Shown here piece by piece: positions 13,395 to 23,330 of a DNA stretch of 41,170 bases; the first letter of the stretch is position 1; each line of letters opens with the position of its first letter. A program made the translations under genes and the position numbers. Source of the stretch: Micromonospora sicca (GTDB taxonomy: Bacteria > Actinomycetota > Actinomycetes > Mycobacteriales > Micromonosporaceae); the NCBI RefSeq assembly GCF_003172935.1, contig NZ_QGKS01000195.1, forward strand, positions 1-41,170, given 5' to 3'. The notes under the pieces are model-generated. The model searched no databases. It was not told the DNA's origin and worked only from the letters and a program-made list of their open reading frames with translations.

Positions 13395-14498
13395 TCAGTG
13401 CTTCGGCTCGTCCTGGCTCGGGTGAGCGAAGTTGAGGTGCTCGGGCGGCAGCGGGAAGGTGACGTCGTCGCCGAACGGCGACGGCGCCGCCGCCCGGTCG
13501 AAGGTCAGCTCCGTCAGCGGCAGCCTGCCGTTGGCGTCGACGGGCGCGGCGGTCGGGTGCGGCACCTGGCGGTGCCAGTTGACGCCCTTCTGCGCCTCCG
13601 CCTCATGGCGCGGGTCGTGCGAGCCGCCCGCGTGCGAGTGCACGCCGCCATGGGCGGCAGCGGAATGCGCCGCGCCGCTCTGCTGCGCGCTGGTTACGAA
13701 GGTCTGAGGCACCTGACCCCTCCGGAAGATCTTGCTACCAAGCCACACGAGGGGATCGTACCTGCGGTCGACGACCCGCTCCTTCATGGGGATGATCCCG
13801 TTGTCCGTGATCTTGATGTGCTCGGGACAGACCTCGGTGCAGCACTTGGTGATGTTGCAGAAGCCCAGACCCTGCTCGGCCTGCGCGTACTCCTTGCGGT
13901 CGGTCTTCGCGTCGAGCGGGTGCATGTCCAGCTCCGCGGCCCGGATGAAGAACCGCGGACCGGAGAACGCCTGCTTGTTCTCCTCGTGGTCGCGGATCAC
14001 GTGGCAGACGTTCTGGCACAGGAAGCACTCGATGCACTTGCGGAACTCCTGCGAGCGCTCGACGTCCACCTGCTGCATCCGGTAGTCGCCCGGGGCGACG
14101 TCGGCCGGCGGCGCGAAGGCCGGGGTCTCCCGGGCCTTCTCGTAGTTGAACGAGACGTCCGTGACCAGGTCCCGGATGACGGGGAAGGTCCGCAGCGGCG
14201 TGACGGTGACCGTCTCGGTCTCCTCGAACGTCGACATCCGGGTCATACAGCTCAGCCGCGGCTTGCCGTTGATCTCCATCGAGCAGGAGCCGCACTTGCC
14301 GGCCTTGCAGTTCCACCGGCAGGCCAGGTCGGGCGCGTCGGTGGCCTGGAGCCGGTGGATGACGTCGAGGACCACCTCGCCCTCGTTCACCTCGACCGTG
14401 TAGTCCTGCAGGTCGCCGCCGGTCTCGTCGCCCCGCCAGATGCGGAACTGTCGCTTCGCGCCCGGCTTGCCGGCCGCCTGGGATTTCTGCTCACCCAT
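13395..14498 (-). CDS. sdhB: succinate dehydrogenase iron-sulfur subunit with long His-rich C-terminal extension
   Basis: Electron-transfer subunit of complex II, cytoplasmic face of the membrane. The plant-type [2Fe-2S] ligands are C64, C69, C72 and C84 (NCKAGKCGSC), the [4Fe-4S] cluster is at C155-C165 (CIECFLCQNVC), and the third cluster region is NITKCCTEVCPEHI. The conserved core ends near residue 255, which is the usual full length (about 240-260). A further 110 residues follow: an Ala/Gly/His-rich linker, then a Pro-rich segment with LPLTELTFDRAA and PFGDDVTFPLPPEHL, containing 11 histidines. Codon bias does not change there and no frameshift is seen, so the extension looks genuine. 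The start lies 4 bp after the sdhA stop; it is the last gene of sdhCAB. Confidence 0.95.
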   Translation of the reverse strand: MGEQKSQAAGKPGAKRQFRIWRGDETGGDLQDYTVEVNEGEVVLDVIHRLQATDAPDLACRWNCKAGKCGSCSMEINGKPRLSCMTRMSTFEETETVTVTPLRTFPVIRDLVTDVSFNYEKARETPAFAPPADVAPGDYRMQQVDVERSQEFRKCIECFLCQNVCHVIRDHEENKQAFSGPRFFIRAAELDMHPLDAKTDRKEYAQAEQGLGFCNITKCCTEVCPEHIKITDNGIIPMKERVVDRRYDPLVWLGSKIFRRGQVPQTFVTSAQQSGAAHSAAAHGGVHSHAGGSHDPRHEAEAQKGVNWHRQVPHPTAAPVDANGRLPLTELTFDRAAAPSPFGDDVTFPLPPEHLNFAHPSQDEPKH

Positions 14499-14502
14499 TT
14501 CG

Positions 14503-16413
14503 TCAGCTCTCCTTCTGCGCGAGGGCGTCGAACTCGGCGAGCTCCTCGTCGGTCAGGTACTTGGACAGCTCGGCGCGGTCGAAGAGGCTGATCAGCTCGC
14601 CCCGCATCTTCGGCAGCGGCTTGTGGGTCAGCCGGACCGTGTCGCCGTCCAGCGAGCAGACCAGGTTGACCCGCCGCCACTTCGGGTCCATCGCCGGGTG
14701 GTCCTCCCGGGTGTGCCCGCCGCGCGACTCCTGCCGCTCCAGCGCCGCCTTCGCGGTGCACTCCGAGACCACCAGCATGTTGCGCAGGTCCAGCGCCAGG
14801 TGCCAGCCCGGGTTGTAGCGCCGGCCGCCGGCCGCGCTCACCTTCGCCACCCGCTCGCGCAGCTCCGCCAGCCTGCCCAACGCGTCGACCAGCTCACCCT
14901 CCCGCCGGATGATGCCGACCAGATCCCCCATCACCGCCTGGAGGTCCTGCTGGAGGGTGTACGGGCTCTCCCCGGTGTCCCGCTGCAGCGGCGCCAGCGC
15001 CGTCTCCACCGCGGTCTCCACGGCCGCGACCGGCACCTTCGGGCGCGAGGTCAACTGGTCGGCGTACGAGGCGGCGTGGCCGCCCGCCCGCTTGCCGAAG
15101 ACCAGCAGGTCGGACAGCGAGTTGCCGCCGAGCCGGTTCGAGCCGTGCATGCCGCCGGAGACCTCACCGGCGGCGAAGAGCCCGCGCACGGCGCCGAACG
15201 CGGCACCGCTGTCCGGGTCCACCTCGACGCCACCCATCACGTAGTGACAGGTCGGGCCGACCTCCATCGGCTCCCTGGTGATGTCGACGTCGGCCAGCTC
15301 CTTGAACTGGTGGTACATCGACGGCAGCCGGCGGCGGATCTCCTCGGCCGGCAGCCGGGAGGCGATGTCCAGGTAGACGCCGCCGGCCGGCGTACCGCGA
15401 CCGGCCTTGACCTCGCTGTTGATCGCGCGGGCGACCTCGTCGCGGGGCAGCAGCTCCGGCGGACGCCGGTTGTTGTCCGGGTCCTTGTACCAGCGGTCCG
15501 CCTCCTCCTCGTTGTCCGCGTACTGCTTGCGGAAGACGTCGGGGACGTAGTCGAACATGAACCGCTTGCCGTCGGAGTTCTTCAGCACGCCGCCGTCGCC
15601 ACGCACCGACTCGGTGACCAGGATGCCCTTCACCGACACGGGCCAGACCATGCCGGTCGGGTGGAACTGGAGGAACTCCATGTTGATCAGAGTGGCCCCG
15701 GCGCGCAGGGCGAGAGCGTGACCGTCTCCCGTGTACTCCCAGGAGTTCGAGGTGACCTTGTAGGACCGGCCGACGCCGCCGGTGGCGAGGACCACCGCGG
15801 GTGCCTCGAACAGGATGAACTCGCCGGACTCCCGGTAGTAGCCGAACGCGCCGGCCACCCGCTCGCCGTCGAGCAGCAGCTCGGTGATGGTGGTCTCGGC
15901 GAAGATCTTGATCCGGGCCTCGTAGTCGCCGAGGTCGCGCTTGTCCTCCTGCTGCAGGGAGACGATCTTCTGCTGGAGGGTACGGATCAGCTCCAGGCCG
16001 GTCCGGTCACCGACGTGCGCCAGGCGGGGGTACTCGTGGCCACCGAAGTTGCGCTGCGAGATCTTCCCGTCCTTGGTGCGGTCGAAGAGCGCCCCGTACG
16101 TCTCCAGCTCCCAGATCCGCTGCGGCGACTCCTTCGCGTGCAGCTCGGCCATCCTGAAGTTGTTGAGGAACTTGCCGCCGCGCATGGTGTCGCGGAAGTG
16201 CACCTGCCAGTTGTCCCGGCTGTTCACGTTCCCCATCGCGGCCGCCGCGCCGCCCTCGGCCATCACCGTGTGGGCCTTGCCGAAGAGCGACTTGGAGATG
16301 ATCGCCGTCTTCTTGCCGGCCAGTCGGGCCTCGATCGCCGCCCGCAGGCCGGCGCCGCCGGCCCCGATCACGACGACGTCGTAGTGGTGTCGTTCGATTC
16401 GCGTCTCAGTCAT
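14503..16413 (-). CDS. sdhA: succinate dehydrogenase/fumarate reductase flavoprotein subunit
   Basis: 636-residue catalytic subunit that oxidises succinate to fumarate in the TCA cycle. The FAD-binding Rossmann motif VVVIGAGGAGLRAAIEARLAG is near residue 15, the SKSLFGKAHTVMAEGG loop carries the flavin-linked His region, and further flavoprotein motifs are AVVLATGGVG, FLQFHPTG and LFAAGEVSGGMHGSNRLGGNSL. The catalytic region includes the motif TESVRGDGGVL. The C-terminal helical domain (NMLVVSECTAKAALER, RESRGGHTREDHP) is normal. It resembles the Sdh1-type enzyme of actinobacteria (Rv0247c-Rv0249c). It is the middle gene of sdhCAB, 11 bp after sdhC. Confidence 0.97.
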   Translation of the reverse strand: MTETRIERHHYDVVVIGAGGAGLRAAIEARLAGKKTAIISKSLFGKAHTVMAEGGAAAAMGNVNSRDNWQVHFRDTMRGGKFLNNFRMAELHAKESPQRIWELETYGALFDRTKDGKISQRNFGGHEYPRLAHVGDRTGLELIRTLQQKIVSLQQEDKRDLGDYEARIKIFAETTITELLLDGERVAGAFGYYRESGEFILFEAPAVVLATGGVGRSYKVTSNSWEYTGDGHALALRAGATLINMEFLQFHPTGMVWPVSVKGILVTESVRGDGGVLKNSDGKRFMFDYVPDVFRKQYADNEEEADRWYKDPDNNRRPPELLPRDEVARAINSEVKAGRGTPAGGVYLDIASRLPAEEIRRRLPSMYHQFKELADVDITREPMEVGPTCHYVMGGVEVDPDSGAAFGAVRGLFAAGEVSGGMHGSNRLGGNSLSDLLVFGKRAGGHAASYADQLTSRPKVPVAAVETAVETALAPLQRDTGESPYTLQQDLQAVMGDLVGIIRREGELVDALGRLAELRERVAKVSAAGGRRYNPGWHLALDLRNMLVVSECTAKAALERQESRGGHTREDHPAMDPKWRRVNLVCSLDGDTVRLTHKPLPKMRGELISLFDRAELSKYLTDEELAEFDALAQKES

Positions 16414-16424
16414 GTCCAGGGCCT

Positions 16425-17231
16425 CTAGTTGATGAACCGCAGGTCGTTGAACCAGCCGGCCCCCACCGCCATGACGTAGAAGTCGGTGAGCGCCAGGGTG
16501 CCGAGGGTGATCCAGGCGAGCTGCATGTGCCGGACGTTCAGCCAGGAGATGAACGTCCAGGCCTTGTACCGCACCGGGTGCTTGGAGAAGTGCTTGAGTC
16601 GCCCGCCGATGATGTGCCGGCAGGAGTGGCAGGAGATGGTGTACGCCCAGAGCATCACCACGTTGGCCAGCAGGATCAGGTTGCCGAAGCCGAAGCCGAA
16701 GCCCTTCGGCGAGTGGAAGGCGTAGATCGCGTCGTACGTGTTGATCAGCGAGATGATCGCGGCGGCGTAGAAGAAGTAGCGGTGCAGGTTCTGGCCGAGC
16801 AGCGGGAACCGGGTCTCCCCGCCGTACGACTCGTGCCCGTCGGGGACGGCGCAGGCCGGCGGCGACAGCCAGAACGACCGGTAGTACGCCTTGCGGTAGT
16901 AGTAGCAGGTCAACCGGAACAGCAGCAGGAACGGCAGGGTCAACGCCGCGTCCGGGATGATCCACCAGCCGGGCAGGAAGCTGCCGAAGTGCGAGGAGCC
17001 CTCGACGCACCGGTCCGTCACGCACGGGGAGTAGAACGGGGTCAGGTAGTGGTACGCGTCCACCCAGTACCACTTGTGCATGAAGACCCGGACCGTCGCG
17101 TACGCGACCCAGGCGCTGAGCCCGATGACGGTGATCAGTGGCTGGAACCACCAGCGGTCGGTCCGCAACGTCTTCGCCGCGATCGCGGCGCGTGCCCGCG
17201 CCCCCCGCGGCCTCGTTGCCGTTGATGTCAT
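16425..17231 (-). CDS. sdhC: succinate dehydrogenase membrane anchor (cytochrome b) subunit
   Basis: 268-residue membrane subunit with five predicted helices, of the single-anchor type that replaces SdhC+SdhD in actinobacterial Sdh1 complexes. Helix starts include WFQPLITVIGLSAWVAYATV, AALTLPFLLLFRLTC, YFFYAAAIISLINTYDAIYA, LILLANVVMLWAYT and LAWITLGTLALTDFYV. Candidate haem/quinone ligands are several His: NLHRYFF, SCHSCRH and RHMQLAW. Between helices 1 and 2 is a two-Cys loop (PCVTDRCVEG). The ATG has AGGGAG about 10 bases upstream. It is first gene of the operon; the upstream 230 bp should contain its promoter. Confidence 0.93.
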   Translation of the reverse strand: MTSTATRPRGARARAAIAAKTLRTDRWWFQPLITVIGLSAWVAYATVRVFMHKWYWVDAYHYLTPFYSPCVTDRCVEGSSHFGSFLPGWWIIPDAALTLPFLLLFRLTCYYYRKAYYRSFWLSPPACAVPDGHESYGGETRFPLLGQNLHRYFFYAAAIISLINTYDAIYAFHSPKGFGFGFGNLILLANVVMLWAYTISCHSCRHIIGGRLKHFSKHPVRYKAWTFISWLNVRHMQLAWITLGTLALTDFYVMAVGAGWFNDLRFIN

Positions 17232-17485
17232 TCGAGTCGTCTCCCTGACGGGGCCCTCGCGGGCGGCGGATCAGTCGTACCGGTCAGCGGACCGGCGAGA
17301 CCGCGTCCACTGCCACGTCTTGCGCACGCAGGCGACCGCACCGGCGTACCGGCGCAGCTAAGTGACACACGTTACGCCGATCTTCGCGGCCCGGCCGCGC
17401 AACGCAGTGTCCCGTGTGTCCCCCAGCTTGGAAAGAGCCGGAGCACGATCGATGTCCGGCTGTTAGGAAAGATCGTCCGGCGTGG

Positions 17486-18878
17486 TCAGCCCGAGGCGCC
17501 GCCGGTGAAGTTCCAGGCGGCCAGGCGCACTGGCGGCGCTTCCCACCACACGCCGTCCACCCGGTCCGGTTGCCGCACCGGCCGCCGGCCGAGGCCGAGC
17601 ACCGCGCCCGGGCCGAGCGCCCGCGGGTACGACTCGGTGAAGCGGAAGTCGCGGACCGCCCGGGTCGGCACGGCGTCCTCGACCAGCCAGACCCCGTTGC
17701 GGGTCAGGCCGGTGATCACCAGGCGCTTCGGGTCGAGCACCCGGGTGTACCAGAAGTCGCTGACCAGCAGCCCCCGCTTCACCCCGGCGGCCAGCGCGGC
17801 GGTGTCCGGGTCGGCCACCGCGCCGACGTCCGCGACCGGGACGCCGGCGGCCGGCCCGCCGTCGCCATGCGTGGCGAGGAGGCGGAGGTTGTGGGGGAGC
17901 GGGCCGAACGTGGTGCTGCCCGGGCCGCCGTGACCGGTGGAACCGGTGCCCGCCTGCGCGCCGCTGCGCCGATCGTGTGCCATGGCCCGGGTGACGCCCC
18001 CGTCCACCAGGGTCAGCGCCCGCCGGGCGGTCCCCTCCGGGTCGTACGGGAGGGCCGAGCCGTGCAGCGGGTCGTCGACCAGGGTCACCGCGGGGTCGAA
18101 CTGGGCGACGCCCGGCTCGGCGAAGGACTGCCGCTCCGCGTACCGCTTGCCGTTGAAGCCGTACCACGCCAGGTTCTGCAACAGGTCGGCGACGGCGGCC
18201 GGTTCGAGCACCACCTCGTACCGGCCCGGCGGCAGCTCCACCGGGTCGGCGGCGGCACGCGCCTTGGCGGCCGCCCGGGCGCCGAGGGCGGCGCCGTCGA
18301 GGGCGGCGAGGCGGTCGGCGCAGAGCCGGGCCACCCCGTCCGCCCCGCCGGTCCGCGCGATCCCGTCCATCGCCGCCTCGGTGGAGCGTCCCCGGGCGCT
18401 GTGACCGGCGGAATTGGCGAACGCCCCGGACCGGTGCGCCGTACGGCAGTAGCCGGCCGCCTCCAGCCCGCCGACCGCGTCCACGAAGGCGCGTACCGGG
18501 GCGGCGCGCTCGTCCGGGTCGGCGTGCGCGGTGGCCTCGTCCCAGTCGCCGGCCGGCGGCACCGCCGACGGCGGGATCAGCCCCGGCCAGGCCGGGTCGG
18601 GCGGGCCGAGCCGCGCCGCGGTCAGCGTCCGCTCCACCAGGGCGCGCAGCCCGTCGGGGGTGGCCACGCTGCCGCTGCCGGCGGCGGTCCGGCCGTCGAC
18701 GTGCAGCCGCAGCCGCACCCCGATCGCCGACTCGGCGACGTTCTGGTGGATGAAGGAGTTGGCGAACCGGGTCAGCGCCAGCTCGAACCGGTTCGCGACC
18801 ACCTCGGCCTGCGCCTGCGGCCCGGCGAGCCGGCGGACCAGCTCCACCACCTGACCGGCGACGTCCAGCTCGGTCATT
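17486..18878 (-). CDS. TldD/PmbA family protein (TldE-like)
   Basis: 463-residue partner of TldD. In E. coli, TldD-TldE form a heterodimeric metallopeptidase that cleaves unfolded or modified peptides, and TldE lacks the zinc-binding His motif; none is visible here either. Recognisable parts are FELALTRFANSFIHQNVAES near the N-terminus, GRYEVVLEPAAVADLLQNLAW in the middle, and the C-terminal barrel (GGVTRAMAHDRRSG, GLLVSDFWYTRVLDPKRLVIT). The ATG at 18878, with AGAAGGG upstream, gives the family-like start. A GTG at 18916 overlapping the tldD stop (GTGA) is an alternative that would add 13 residues. It is co-transcribed with tldD. Confidence 0.9.
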
Positions 18879-18912
18879 CCCGCACCCTTCTGCCGGTCGG
18901 CCGAGTGGTCGT

Positions 18913-20349
18913 TCACGCCCGCACCCCCACCCGGACGTTGCGGAACCGGGCCGGGGCGGCCGGGTGGCCGGTGTGGCCGGTCTGGCCGGGTTGACCCTTG
19001 CCGCAGTTCGGCGTGCCCCACGGGACGATCTCGCTGGAGAGCATGTCCATCGACCGCCAGAAGAGCGGGCCGATCCCGGTGTACGTCGGGTTGCGCAGCA
19101 TCCGCCCGCGCCGGCCCTTCTTCACCTCCCAGCCGATCTCGCAGCCGAACTGGAAGTTGAGCCGCTTGTCGTCGATTGACCAGGAACGGTTGAGGTCCAT
19201 CAGCACCCCGTCGTCGGTGGCGGCGATGATCTCGTCGAGCGTGTGCGGGCCGGGCTCCAGGCCGACGTTGGTCATCCGCACCATCGGCAGCCGGGCCCAG
19301 CCGTCGGCGCGTACGCTGCCGCCGTGGTCGAGACCGGCGACGGCGGCCGAGTCCCGGCCGGCGAGCACGCCCACCCACCGCCCCTCGCGGACCGCGTCCC
19401 GCTTCACCGCCGGGGAGCCCTCGTCGTCGTAGCCGAAGCTGCCGAGCGCGCCGGGCAGCGCCGGGTCGATGGTGACGTTCATCAGCTCCGAGCCGTAGCG
19501 CAGCGTGCCGAGCTGGGCCAGGTCCAGCCAGGACGTGCCGGCGAAGGCGGCCTCCCAGCCGAGGATCCGATCCAGCTCGATCGCGTGCCCGACCGACTCG
19601 TGGATCTGCAGCGCGAGCTGCTCGCCGCCGAGGATCAGGTCGGTCTCGCCGCTCGGGCACTCGGGGGCGGTGAGCAGTTCCCGGGACTCCTCGGCGATCC
19701 GGGCGGCGTGCGCGGCCAGGTCGAGCGAGGTGACCAGCTCCCAGCCGGTGGTGCCGTACTGGCCCCGGTAGCTGGGGTAGGAGCGGCGCTGCGTCTCCCC
19801 GTCGCCGATGGAGGTGGCCGAGATGCCGCCGCCGCACTCCCGGATCCGCTGGTCGATCCGGTGCCCCTCGCTGGAGACGAACCACTTGGCGGTGTCCCAG
19901 ATCTGGTAGAGCCCCTCGGCCAGGTCGGCGCCGTGCTCCCGCATCGTCGCGGTGGCCCGCACCAGCAGGTCGCCCTTGTTCGACAGGGGCACGCCGAGCG
20001 GGTCGACGGCACAGTCCGAGGCCCAGCTCGCGGTGGTCGCCTCGACGGGGACCAGGTCGATGGGTGGGCCGGGAACCCCCGCGCTCGCGGCGGCTATCCG
20101 CGCGGCGCGCCGGCCGGCGTCCCGGGCCGCCGCGTCCGACAGGTCCGGTACGGCGTGGAAGCCCCAACTCGACCCGACCAGCGCCCGGACGCCCAGCCCG
20201 ATGCTCTCGTCCTGGGTCAGCTCCTCGATGTCGCCGTTGCGGGCCGACATCGACTCGTAGCGGCGGTGCATCACCCGGGCGTCCGCGTACCGGGCGCCCG
20301 CGTCGAGGGCGGCCTGGACGGCGGCGGTCGCCGCGTCGAACTCGGTCAT
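18913..20349 (-). CDS. tldD: TldD family metalloprotease
   Basis: 478-residue catalytic subunit of the TldD/E peptidase. The zinc motif is ALQIHESVGHAIELDRILG (HExxxH class), and conserved C-terminal segments include GVLMDLNRSWSIDDKRLNFQF, NPTYTGIGPLFWRSMDML and WGTPNCGKGQPGQ. The N-terminal half has ALDAGARYADARVM and TQDESIGLGVRALV. In several systems TldD/E trims leader peptides of ribosomal peptides or toxins; no precursor peptide gene is evident nearby. The ATG at 20349 has TAGGGT exactly 7 nt upstream, consistent with leaderless transcription. It is first gene of tldD-tldE. Confidence 0.95.
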   Translation of the reverse strand: MTEFDAATAAVQAALDAGARYADARVMHRRYESMSARNGDIEELTQDESIGLGVRALVGSSWGFHAVPDLSDAAARDAGRRAARIAAASAGVPGPPIDLVPVEATTASWASDCAVDPLGVPLSNKGDLLVRATATMREHGADLAEGLYQIWDTAKWFVSSEGHRIDQRIRECGGGISATSIGDGETQRRSYPSYRGQYGTTGWELVTSLDLAAHAARIAEESRELLTAPECPSGETDLILGGEQLALQIHESVGHAIELDRILGWEAAFAGTSWLDLAQLGTLRYGSELMNVTIDPALPGALGSFGYDDEGSPAVKRDAVREGRWVGVLAGRDSAAVAGLDHGGSVRADGWARLPMVRMTNVGLEPGPHTLDEIIAATDDGVLMDLNRSWSIDDKRLNFQFGCEIGWEVKKGRRGRMLRNPTYTGIGPLFWRSMDMLSSEIVPWGTPNCGKGQPGQTGHTGHPAAPARFRNVRVGVRA

Positions 20350-20382
20350 GCGACCGACCCTAGGCGAGCCGACCGACATCCG

Positions 20383-20931
20383 TCAGGGGACGAGATCCTC
20401 CGGCCGGATCGTCGCCCGCACCGGCTCGGTCAGCTCCAGGACCTGGCCGGGCTTGGTCACCGACTGCTCCTTGTAGTGGCTGTGGTGCCGACGGTGGAGA
20501 TGCAGGGTGCCGTTCTCCTGCTCGATCAACAGATACCATTCGATGCCCGCGGCGGCGTAGTAGTGCATCTTGAGCACCTTGTCGGTGGCCGCGTTGCTGG
20601 GCGAGATGATCTCGCAGACCAGCCGCACGTCCCTGGCCTCGACGTTGAGCTCGTCGAAGTCGATGGGGCCGGTGATGACGAGATCGGGAATCGGGATGCG
20701 GCCGGGCCGGAGCCGTACGTTGACCGCTTCGAGCACGTGCAACCCGGCCGCGCGCGCGGGGAGGCGCAGTGCCGCCCGCAACTCGCCGGAGATGTTCTGG
20801 TGCCGTGGGGTGGGGGCTGGGGTCACGTGGAGGCTCCCGTCGAAGAGTTCGACGCGTTGCTGCGTCTCGCCGAGGGCGAGGTACTCCTCTTCGGTCCACG
20901 GTCCGTCGTGGCCGAACACCGCCGCGGTCAT
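20383..20931 (-). CDS. Uma2-family (DUF820) restriction-endonuclease-fold protein
   Basis: 182 residues of the DUF820/Uma2 group, a PD-(D/E)XK nuclease-like family abundant in actinobacteria and cyanobacteria with mostly unknown role. Visible features are W-TEEEYLALGETQQRVELFDG, the motif RIPIPDLVITGP (catalytic-like Asp), VRLVCEIISPSNAATDKVLK (E-x-x and K elements of the nuclease core) and YYAAAGIEWYLLIEQENG. The ATG at 20931 is preceded by GGAGGTGACC; another ATG four codons upstream is possible. It is independent of tldD, which starts 33 bp downstream on the same strand. Confidence 0.9.
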   Translation of the reverse strand: MTAAVFGHDGPWTEEEYLALGETQQRVELFDGSLHVTPAPTPRHQNISGELRAALRLPARAAGLHVLEAVNVRLRPGRIPIPDLVITGPIDFDELNVEARDVRLVCEIISPSNAATDKVLKMHYYAAAGIEWYLLIEQENGTLHLHRRHHSHYKEQSVTKPGQVLELTEPVRATIRPEDLVP

Positions 20932-21120
20932 GGTCACCTCCACCTCGTGTCGGCGGGAATCTTCACGTGGTTACCCCGACCATGGTCGCATCCGACGTGC
21001 GACCGACGCGGGACGACATCGAGTTGTGGCGGTGAATGTCCAGGTGAGGGCTGTTCATGGCCGATGCCGAGTCGTTACGCTGAGCCCCGCTGACAGCTCC
21101 CGCCTTGTAGCTTATTTTCG

Positions 21121-21163
21121 CCCTCAGGACTTTGCTGTAGGTTCTCTTCACTACTGAGGGAGG
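21121..21163 (+). promoter_or_regulatory. 5'UTR hairpin overlapping the oppD ribosome binding site
   Basis: CCCTCAG (21121-21127) and CTGAGGG (21154-21160) are perfect complements, and the 3' arm runs into the ribosome binding site GAGGGAGG (21156-21163) in front of the GTG at 21169. An AT-rich stretch with TAGCTT/TATTTT boxes lies just upstream (about 21105-21118) and is the likely promoter. If transcribed from there, the stem could mask the ribosome binding site. Regulatory effect is inference. Confidence 0.4.
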
Positions 21164-21168
21164 CGGTC

Positions 21169-22272
21169 GTGGGCAGGTCGGAGTCGGCGCCGTCCGGGGA
21201 ACCGGACCGCCCCGAAGTGCCGGAGCAGCGCTCCGGCGAGGGGCCCTACCTGCGGGTGAACGACCTGCGGGTCCGGTTCGACACCGAGGACGGCGTGGTG
21301 CGCGCGGTCGACGGGGTGTCGTTCGCGGTCGAGCGGGGCCGCACGCTCGGCATCGTCGGCGAGTCCGGCTCGGGCAAGAGCGTCACCTCCCTGGCCGTCC
21401 TCGGCCTGCACAACGCCAAGCGCGCCAGCATCACCGGCGAGATCTTCGTCGGCGGTCGCCAGCTGGTCGGCCTGCCGGAGGAGGAGGTACGCCGGCTGCG
21501 CGGCCGGGACATGGCGATGATCTTCCAGGACCCGTTGTCGGCCTTGCACCCGTACTACACGGTGGGCAGGCAGATCGCCGAGGCGTACCGGGTGCACCAC
21601 CCGAAGGCGGGGAAGCGGGAGGCCCGGCAGCGGGCGGTGGACATGCTCGGGCGGGTGGGGATTCCGCAGCCGGCGCGGCGGTTCGACCAGTACCCGCATG
21701 AGTTCTCGGGTGGGATGCGGCAGCGGGCGATGATCGCGATGGCCCTGGTCAACGATCCGGATCTGCTGATCGCGGACGAGCCGACGACGGCGCTGGACGT
21801 GACGGTGCAGGCGCAGATCTTGGATCTGCTGGCTGATCTGCAGGCGGAGTTTCATTCGGCGATCATTCTGATCACCCATGACCTGGGTGTGGTGTCGCAG
21901 GTGGCCGACGACGTGTTGGTGATGTACGGCGGTCGGGCGGTGGAACACGGGAGTGTGGCGCAGGTGTTGCGGCGGCCGCAGCATCCGTACACGTGGGGGT
22001 TGCTGTCGAGCGTGCCGTCGTTGCGCGGTGACGCGGACGCGGACCTGGTGCCGATTCCGGGCAATCCGCCGTCGTTGATCAATCTGCCGTCGGGGTGCGC
22101 GTTCCACCCGCGCTGCCGCTACGCCGGCCGCAACGGCAACCGGTCGACCACCGAGGTGCCCGAGTTGCGCCCGGCCGGGGAGGACGGGCACCTGGTCGCC
22201 TGCCACCTGCCGGCCGAGGAGCGCACCCGGCTCTACCAGGAGGACGTGGCACAGGTGGGGGTGGCGCGATGA
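21169..22272 (+). CDS. oppD: oligopeptide/dipeptide ABC transporter ATP-binding protein (OppD-like)
   Basis: 367-residue ATPase that powers peptide import with OppF. Walker A is [17 protein letters not shown], the Q-loop is [15 protein letters not shown], the signature is [14 protein letters not shown], Walker B is [14 protein letters not shown], and the H-loop is [10 protein letters not shown]. The C-terminal extension typical of OppD/DppD ([10 protein letters not shown], Cys-rich Fe-S-like segment) is present. The first 25 residues are an acidic, Pro-rich extension. GTG 21169 has GAGGGAGG upstream. It is first gene of a five-gene operon and overlaps oppF by ATGA. Confidence 0.95.
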   Translation: MGRSESAPSGEPDRPEVPEQRSGEGPYLRVNDLRVRFDTEDGVVRAVDGVSFAVERGRTLGIVGESGSGKSVTSLAVLGLHNAKRASITGEIFVGGRQLVGLPEEEVRRLRGRDMAMIFQDPLSALHPYYTVGRQIAEAYRVHHPKAGKREARQRAVDMLGRVGIPQPARRFDQYPHEFSGGMRQRAMIAMALVNDPDLLIADEPTTALDVTVQAQILDLLADLQAEFHSAIILITHDLGVVSQVADDVLVMYGGRAVEHGSVAQVLRRPQHPYTWGLLSSVPSLRGDADADLVPIPGNPPSLINLPSGCAFHPRCRYAGRNGNRSTTEVPELRPAGEDGHLVACHLPAEERTRLYQEDVAQVGVAR

Positions 22273-23330
22273 GCGAGGAGCCGCTGCTGCGGGTGCGAGG
22301 TCTGGCGAAGCACTTCCCGGTGCGCGGTGGCTTCCGCACCACCGGGTTGGTGCGGGCGGTCGACGGCCTGGACTTCGACGTCCGGCCCGGGGAGACCCTG
22401 GGCCTGGTCGGGGAGTCCGGCTGTGGGAAGACCACCACCGGGCGGATGCTGGTGCGGTTGCTGGAGCCGACGGCCGGCAGTATCGAGTTCGCGGGGCGGG
22501 ACATCACCCACGCCCGGCGGGGCGAGTTGCGGCCGTTGCGGCAGGACCTGCAGATCATCTTCCAGGACCCGTACGCGTCGTTGAACCCCCGGCACACGGT
22601 CGGCCGGATCGTGGCGATGCCGCTGCAGGTCAACGGCATCACCCCGCCCGGTGGGGTCAGGAAGCGGGTCCAGGAACTCCTCGAGCTGGTCGGGTTGAAC
22701 CCGGAGCACTACAACCGGTACCCGCACGAGTTCTCCGGCGGGCAGCGCCAGCGCATCGGCATCGCCCGCGCCCTGGCGTTGCGGCCGAAGCTGATCGTCG
22801 CCGACGAGCCGGTCTCCGCCCTGGACGTGTCGATCCAGGCGCAGGTGATCAACCTGCTGCGGGATCTGCAACGGGACCTGGATCTGGCGTTCGTGTTCAT
22901 CGCCCACGACCTGGCCGTGGTCCGGCACTTCTGCCACCGCGTCGCGGTGATGTACCTGGGCAAGATCGTCGAGATCGGTGACCGCGACGACATCTACCAG
23001 CGCCCGCAGCACCCCTACACCCGGGCGCTGCTGTCGGCGATCCCCGATGTGACCACCCTCGGCCCGACCGGCCGGATCCGGCTCACCGGGGACGTGCCCA
23101 CCCCGCTCAACCCGCCGTCGGGCTGCCGCTTCCGCACCCGCTGCTGGAAGGCCCAGGAGCGGTGCGCGACCGAGGAACCGGCACTGGTGCCGCGCGGCGG
23201 CAACCAGGCCACCGCCTGTCATTTCCCGGAGACGGGAACGATCAGCCCGAGCGCGAGCCCGGACCCCGCGCGGGCCGGCGCGAGTTCGGCCGGGCCGGTC
23301 GGCGAGACCGCCGAGGAGGTGTCGAAATGA
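22269..23330 (+). CDS. oppF: oligopeptide ABC transporter ATP-binding protein (OppF-like)
   Basis: 353-residue second ATPase of the importer. Walker A is [14 protein letters not shown], the Q-loop is [15 protein letters not shown], the signature is [14 protein letters not shown], Walker B is [14 protein letters not shown], and the H-loop is [10 protein letters not shown]. It carries the OppF C-terminal segment [17 protein letters not shown]. The final 40 residues are a Ser/Ala/Pro-rich tail ([17 protein letters not shown]) not needed by the family core. Both ends overlap neighbours by four bases (ATGA), with oppD upstream and oppC downstream, ensuring equal production. Confidence 0.95.
   Translation: MSEEPLLRVRGLAKHFPVRGGFRTTGLVRAVDGLDFDVRPGETLGLVGESGCGKTTTGRMLVRLLEPTAGSIEFAGRDITHARRGELRPLRQDLQIIFQDPYASLNPRHTVGRIVAMPLQVNGITPPGGVRKRVQELLELVGLNPEHYNRYPHEFSGGQRQRIGIARALALRPKLIVADEPVSALDVSIQAQVINLLRDLQRDLDLAFVFIAHDLAVVRHFCHRVAVMYLGKIVEIGDRDDIYQRPQHPYTRALLSAIPDVTTLGPTGRIRLTGDVPTPLNPPSGCRFRTRCWKAQERCATEEPALVPRGGNQATACHFPETGTISPSASPDPARAGASSAGPVGETAEEVSK

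Noticed and set aside
14440..16428. 662-codon + strand frame opposite sdhA
   Set aside because: Mirror frame of a well-identified flavoprotein gene.
17361..17380. GTGAC-ACAC-GTTAC near-repeat upstream of sdhCAB, possible CRP/GlnR-type site
   Set aside because: One arm mismatched and distance to sdhC about 130 bp; too weak without a matrix search.
17440..17485. Imperfect CCGGA-GATC/GATCGTCCGG hairpin after tldE
   Set aside because: Arms interrupted by bulges; may be a terminator, but not convincing by eye.
17486..20167. 893-codon continuous frame on the - strand
   Set aside because: The first half is an out-of-frame reading of tldD; only the part after about 18916 is the real TldE.
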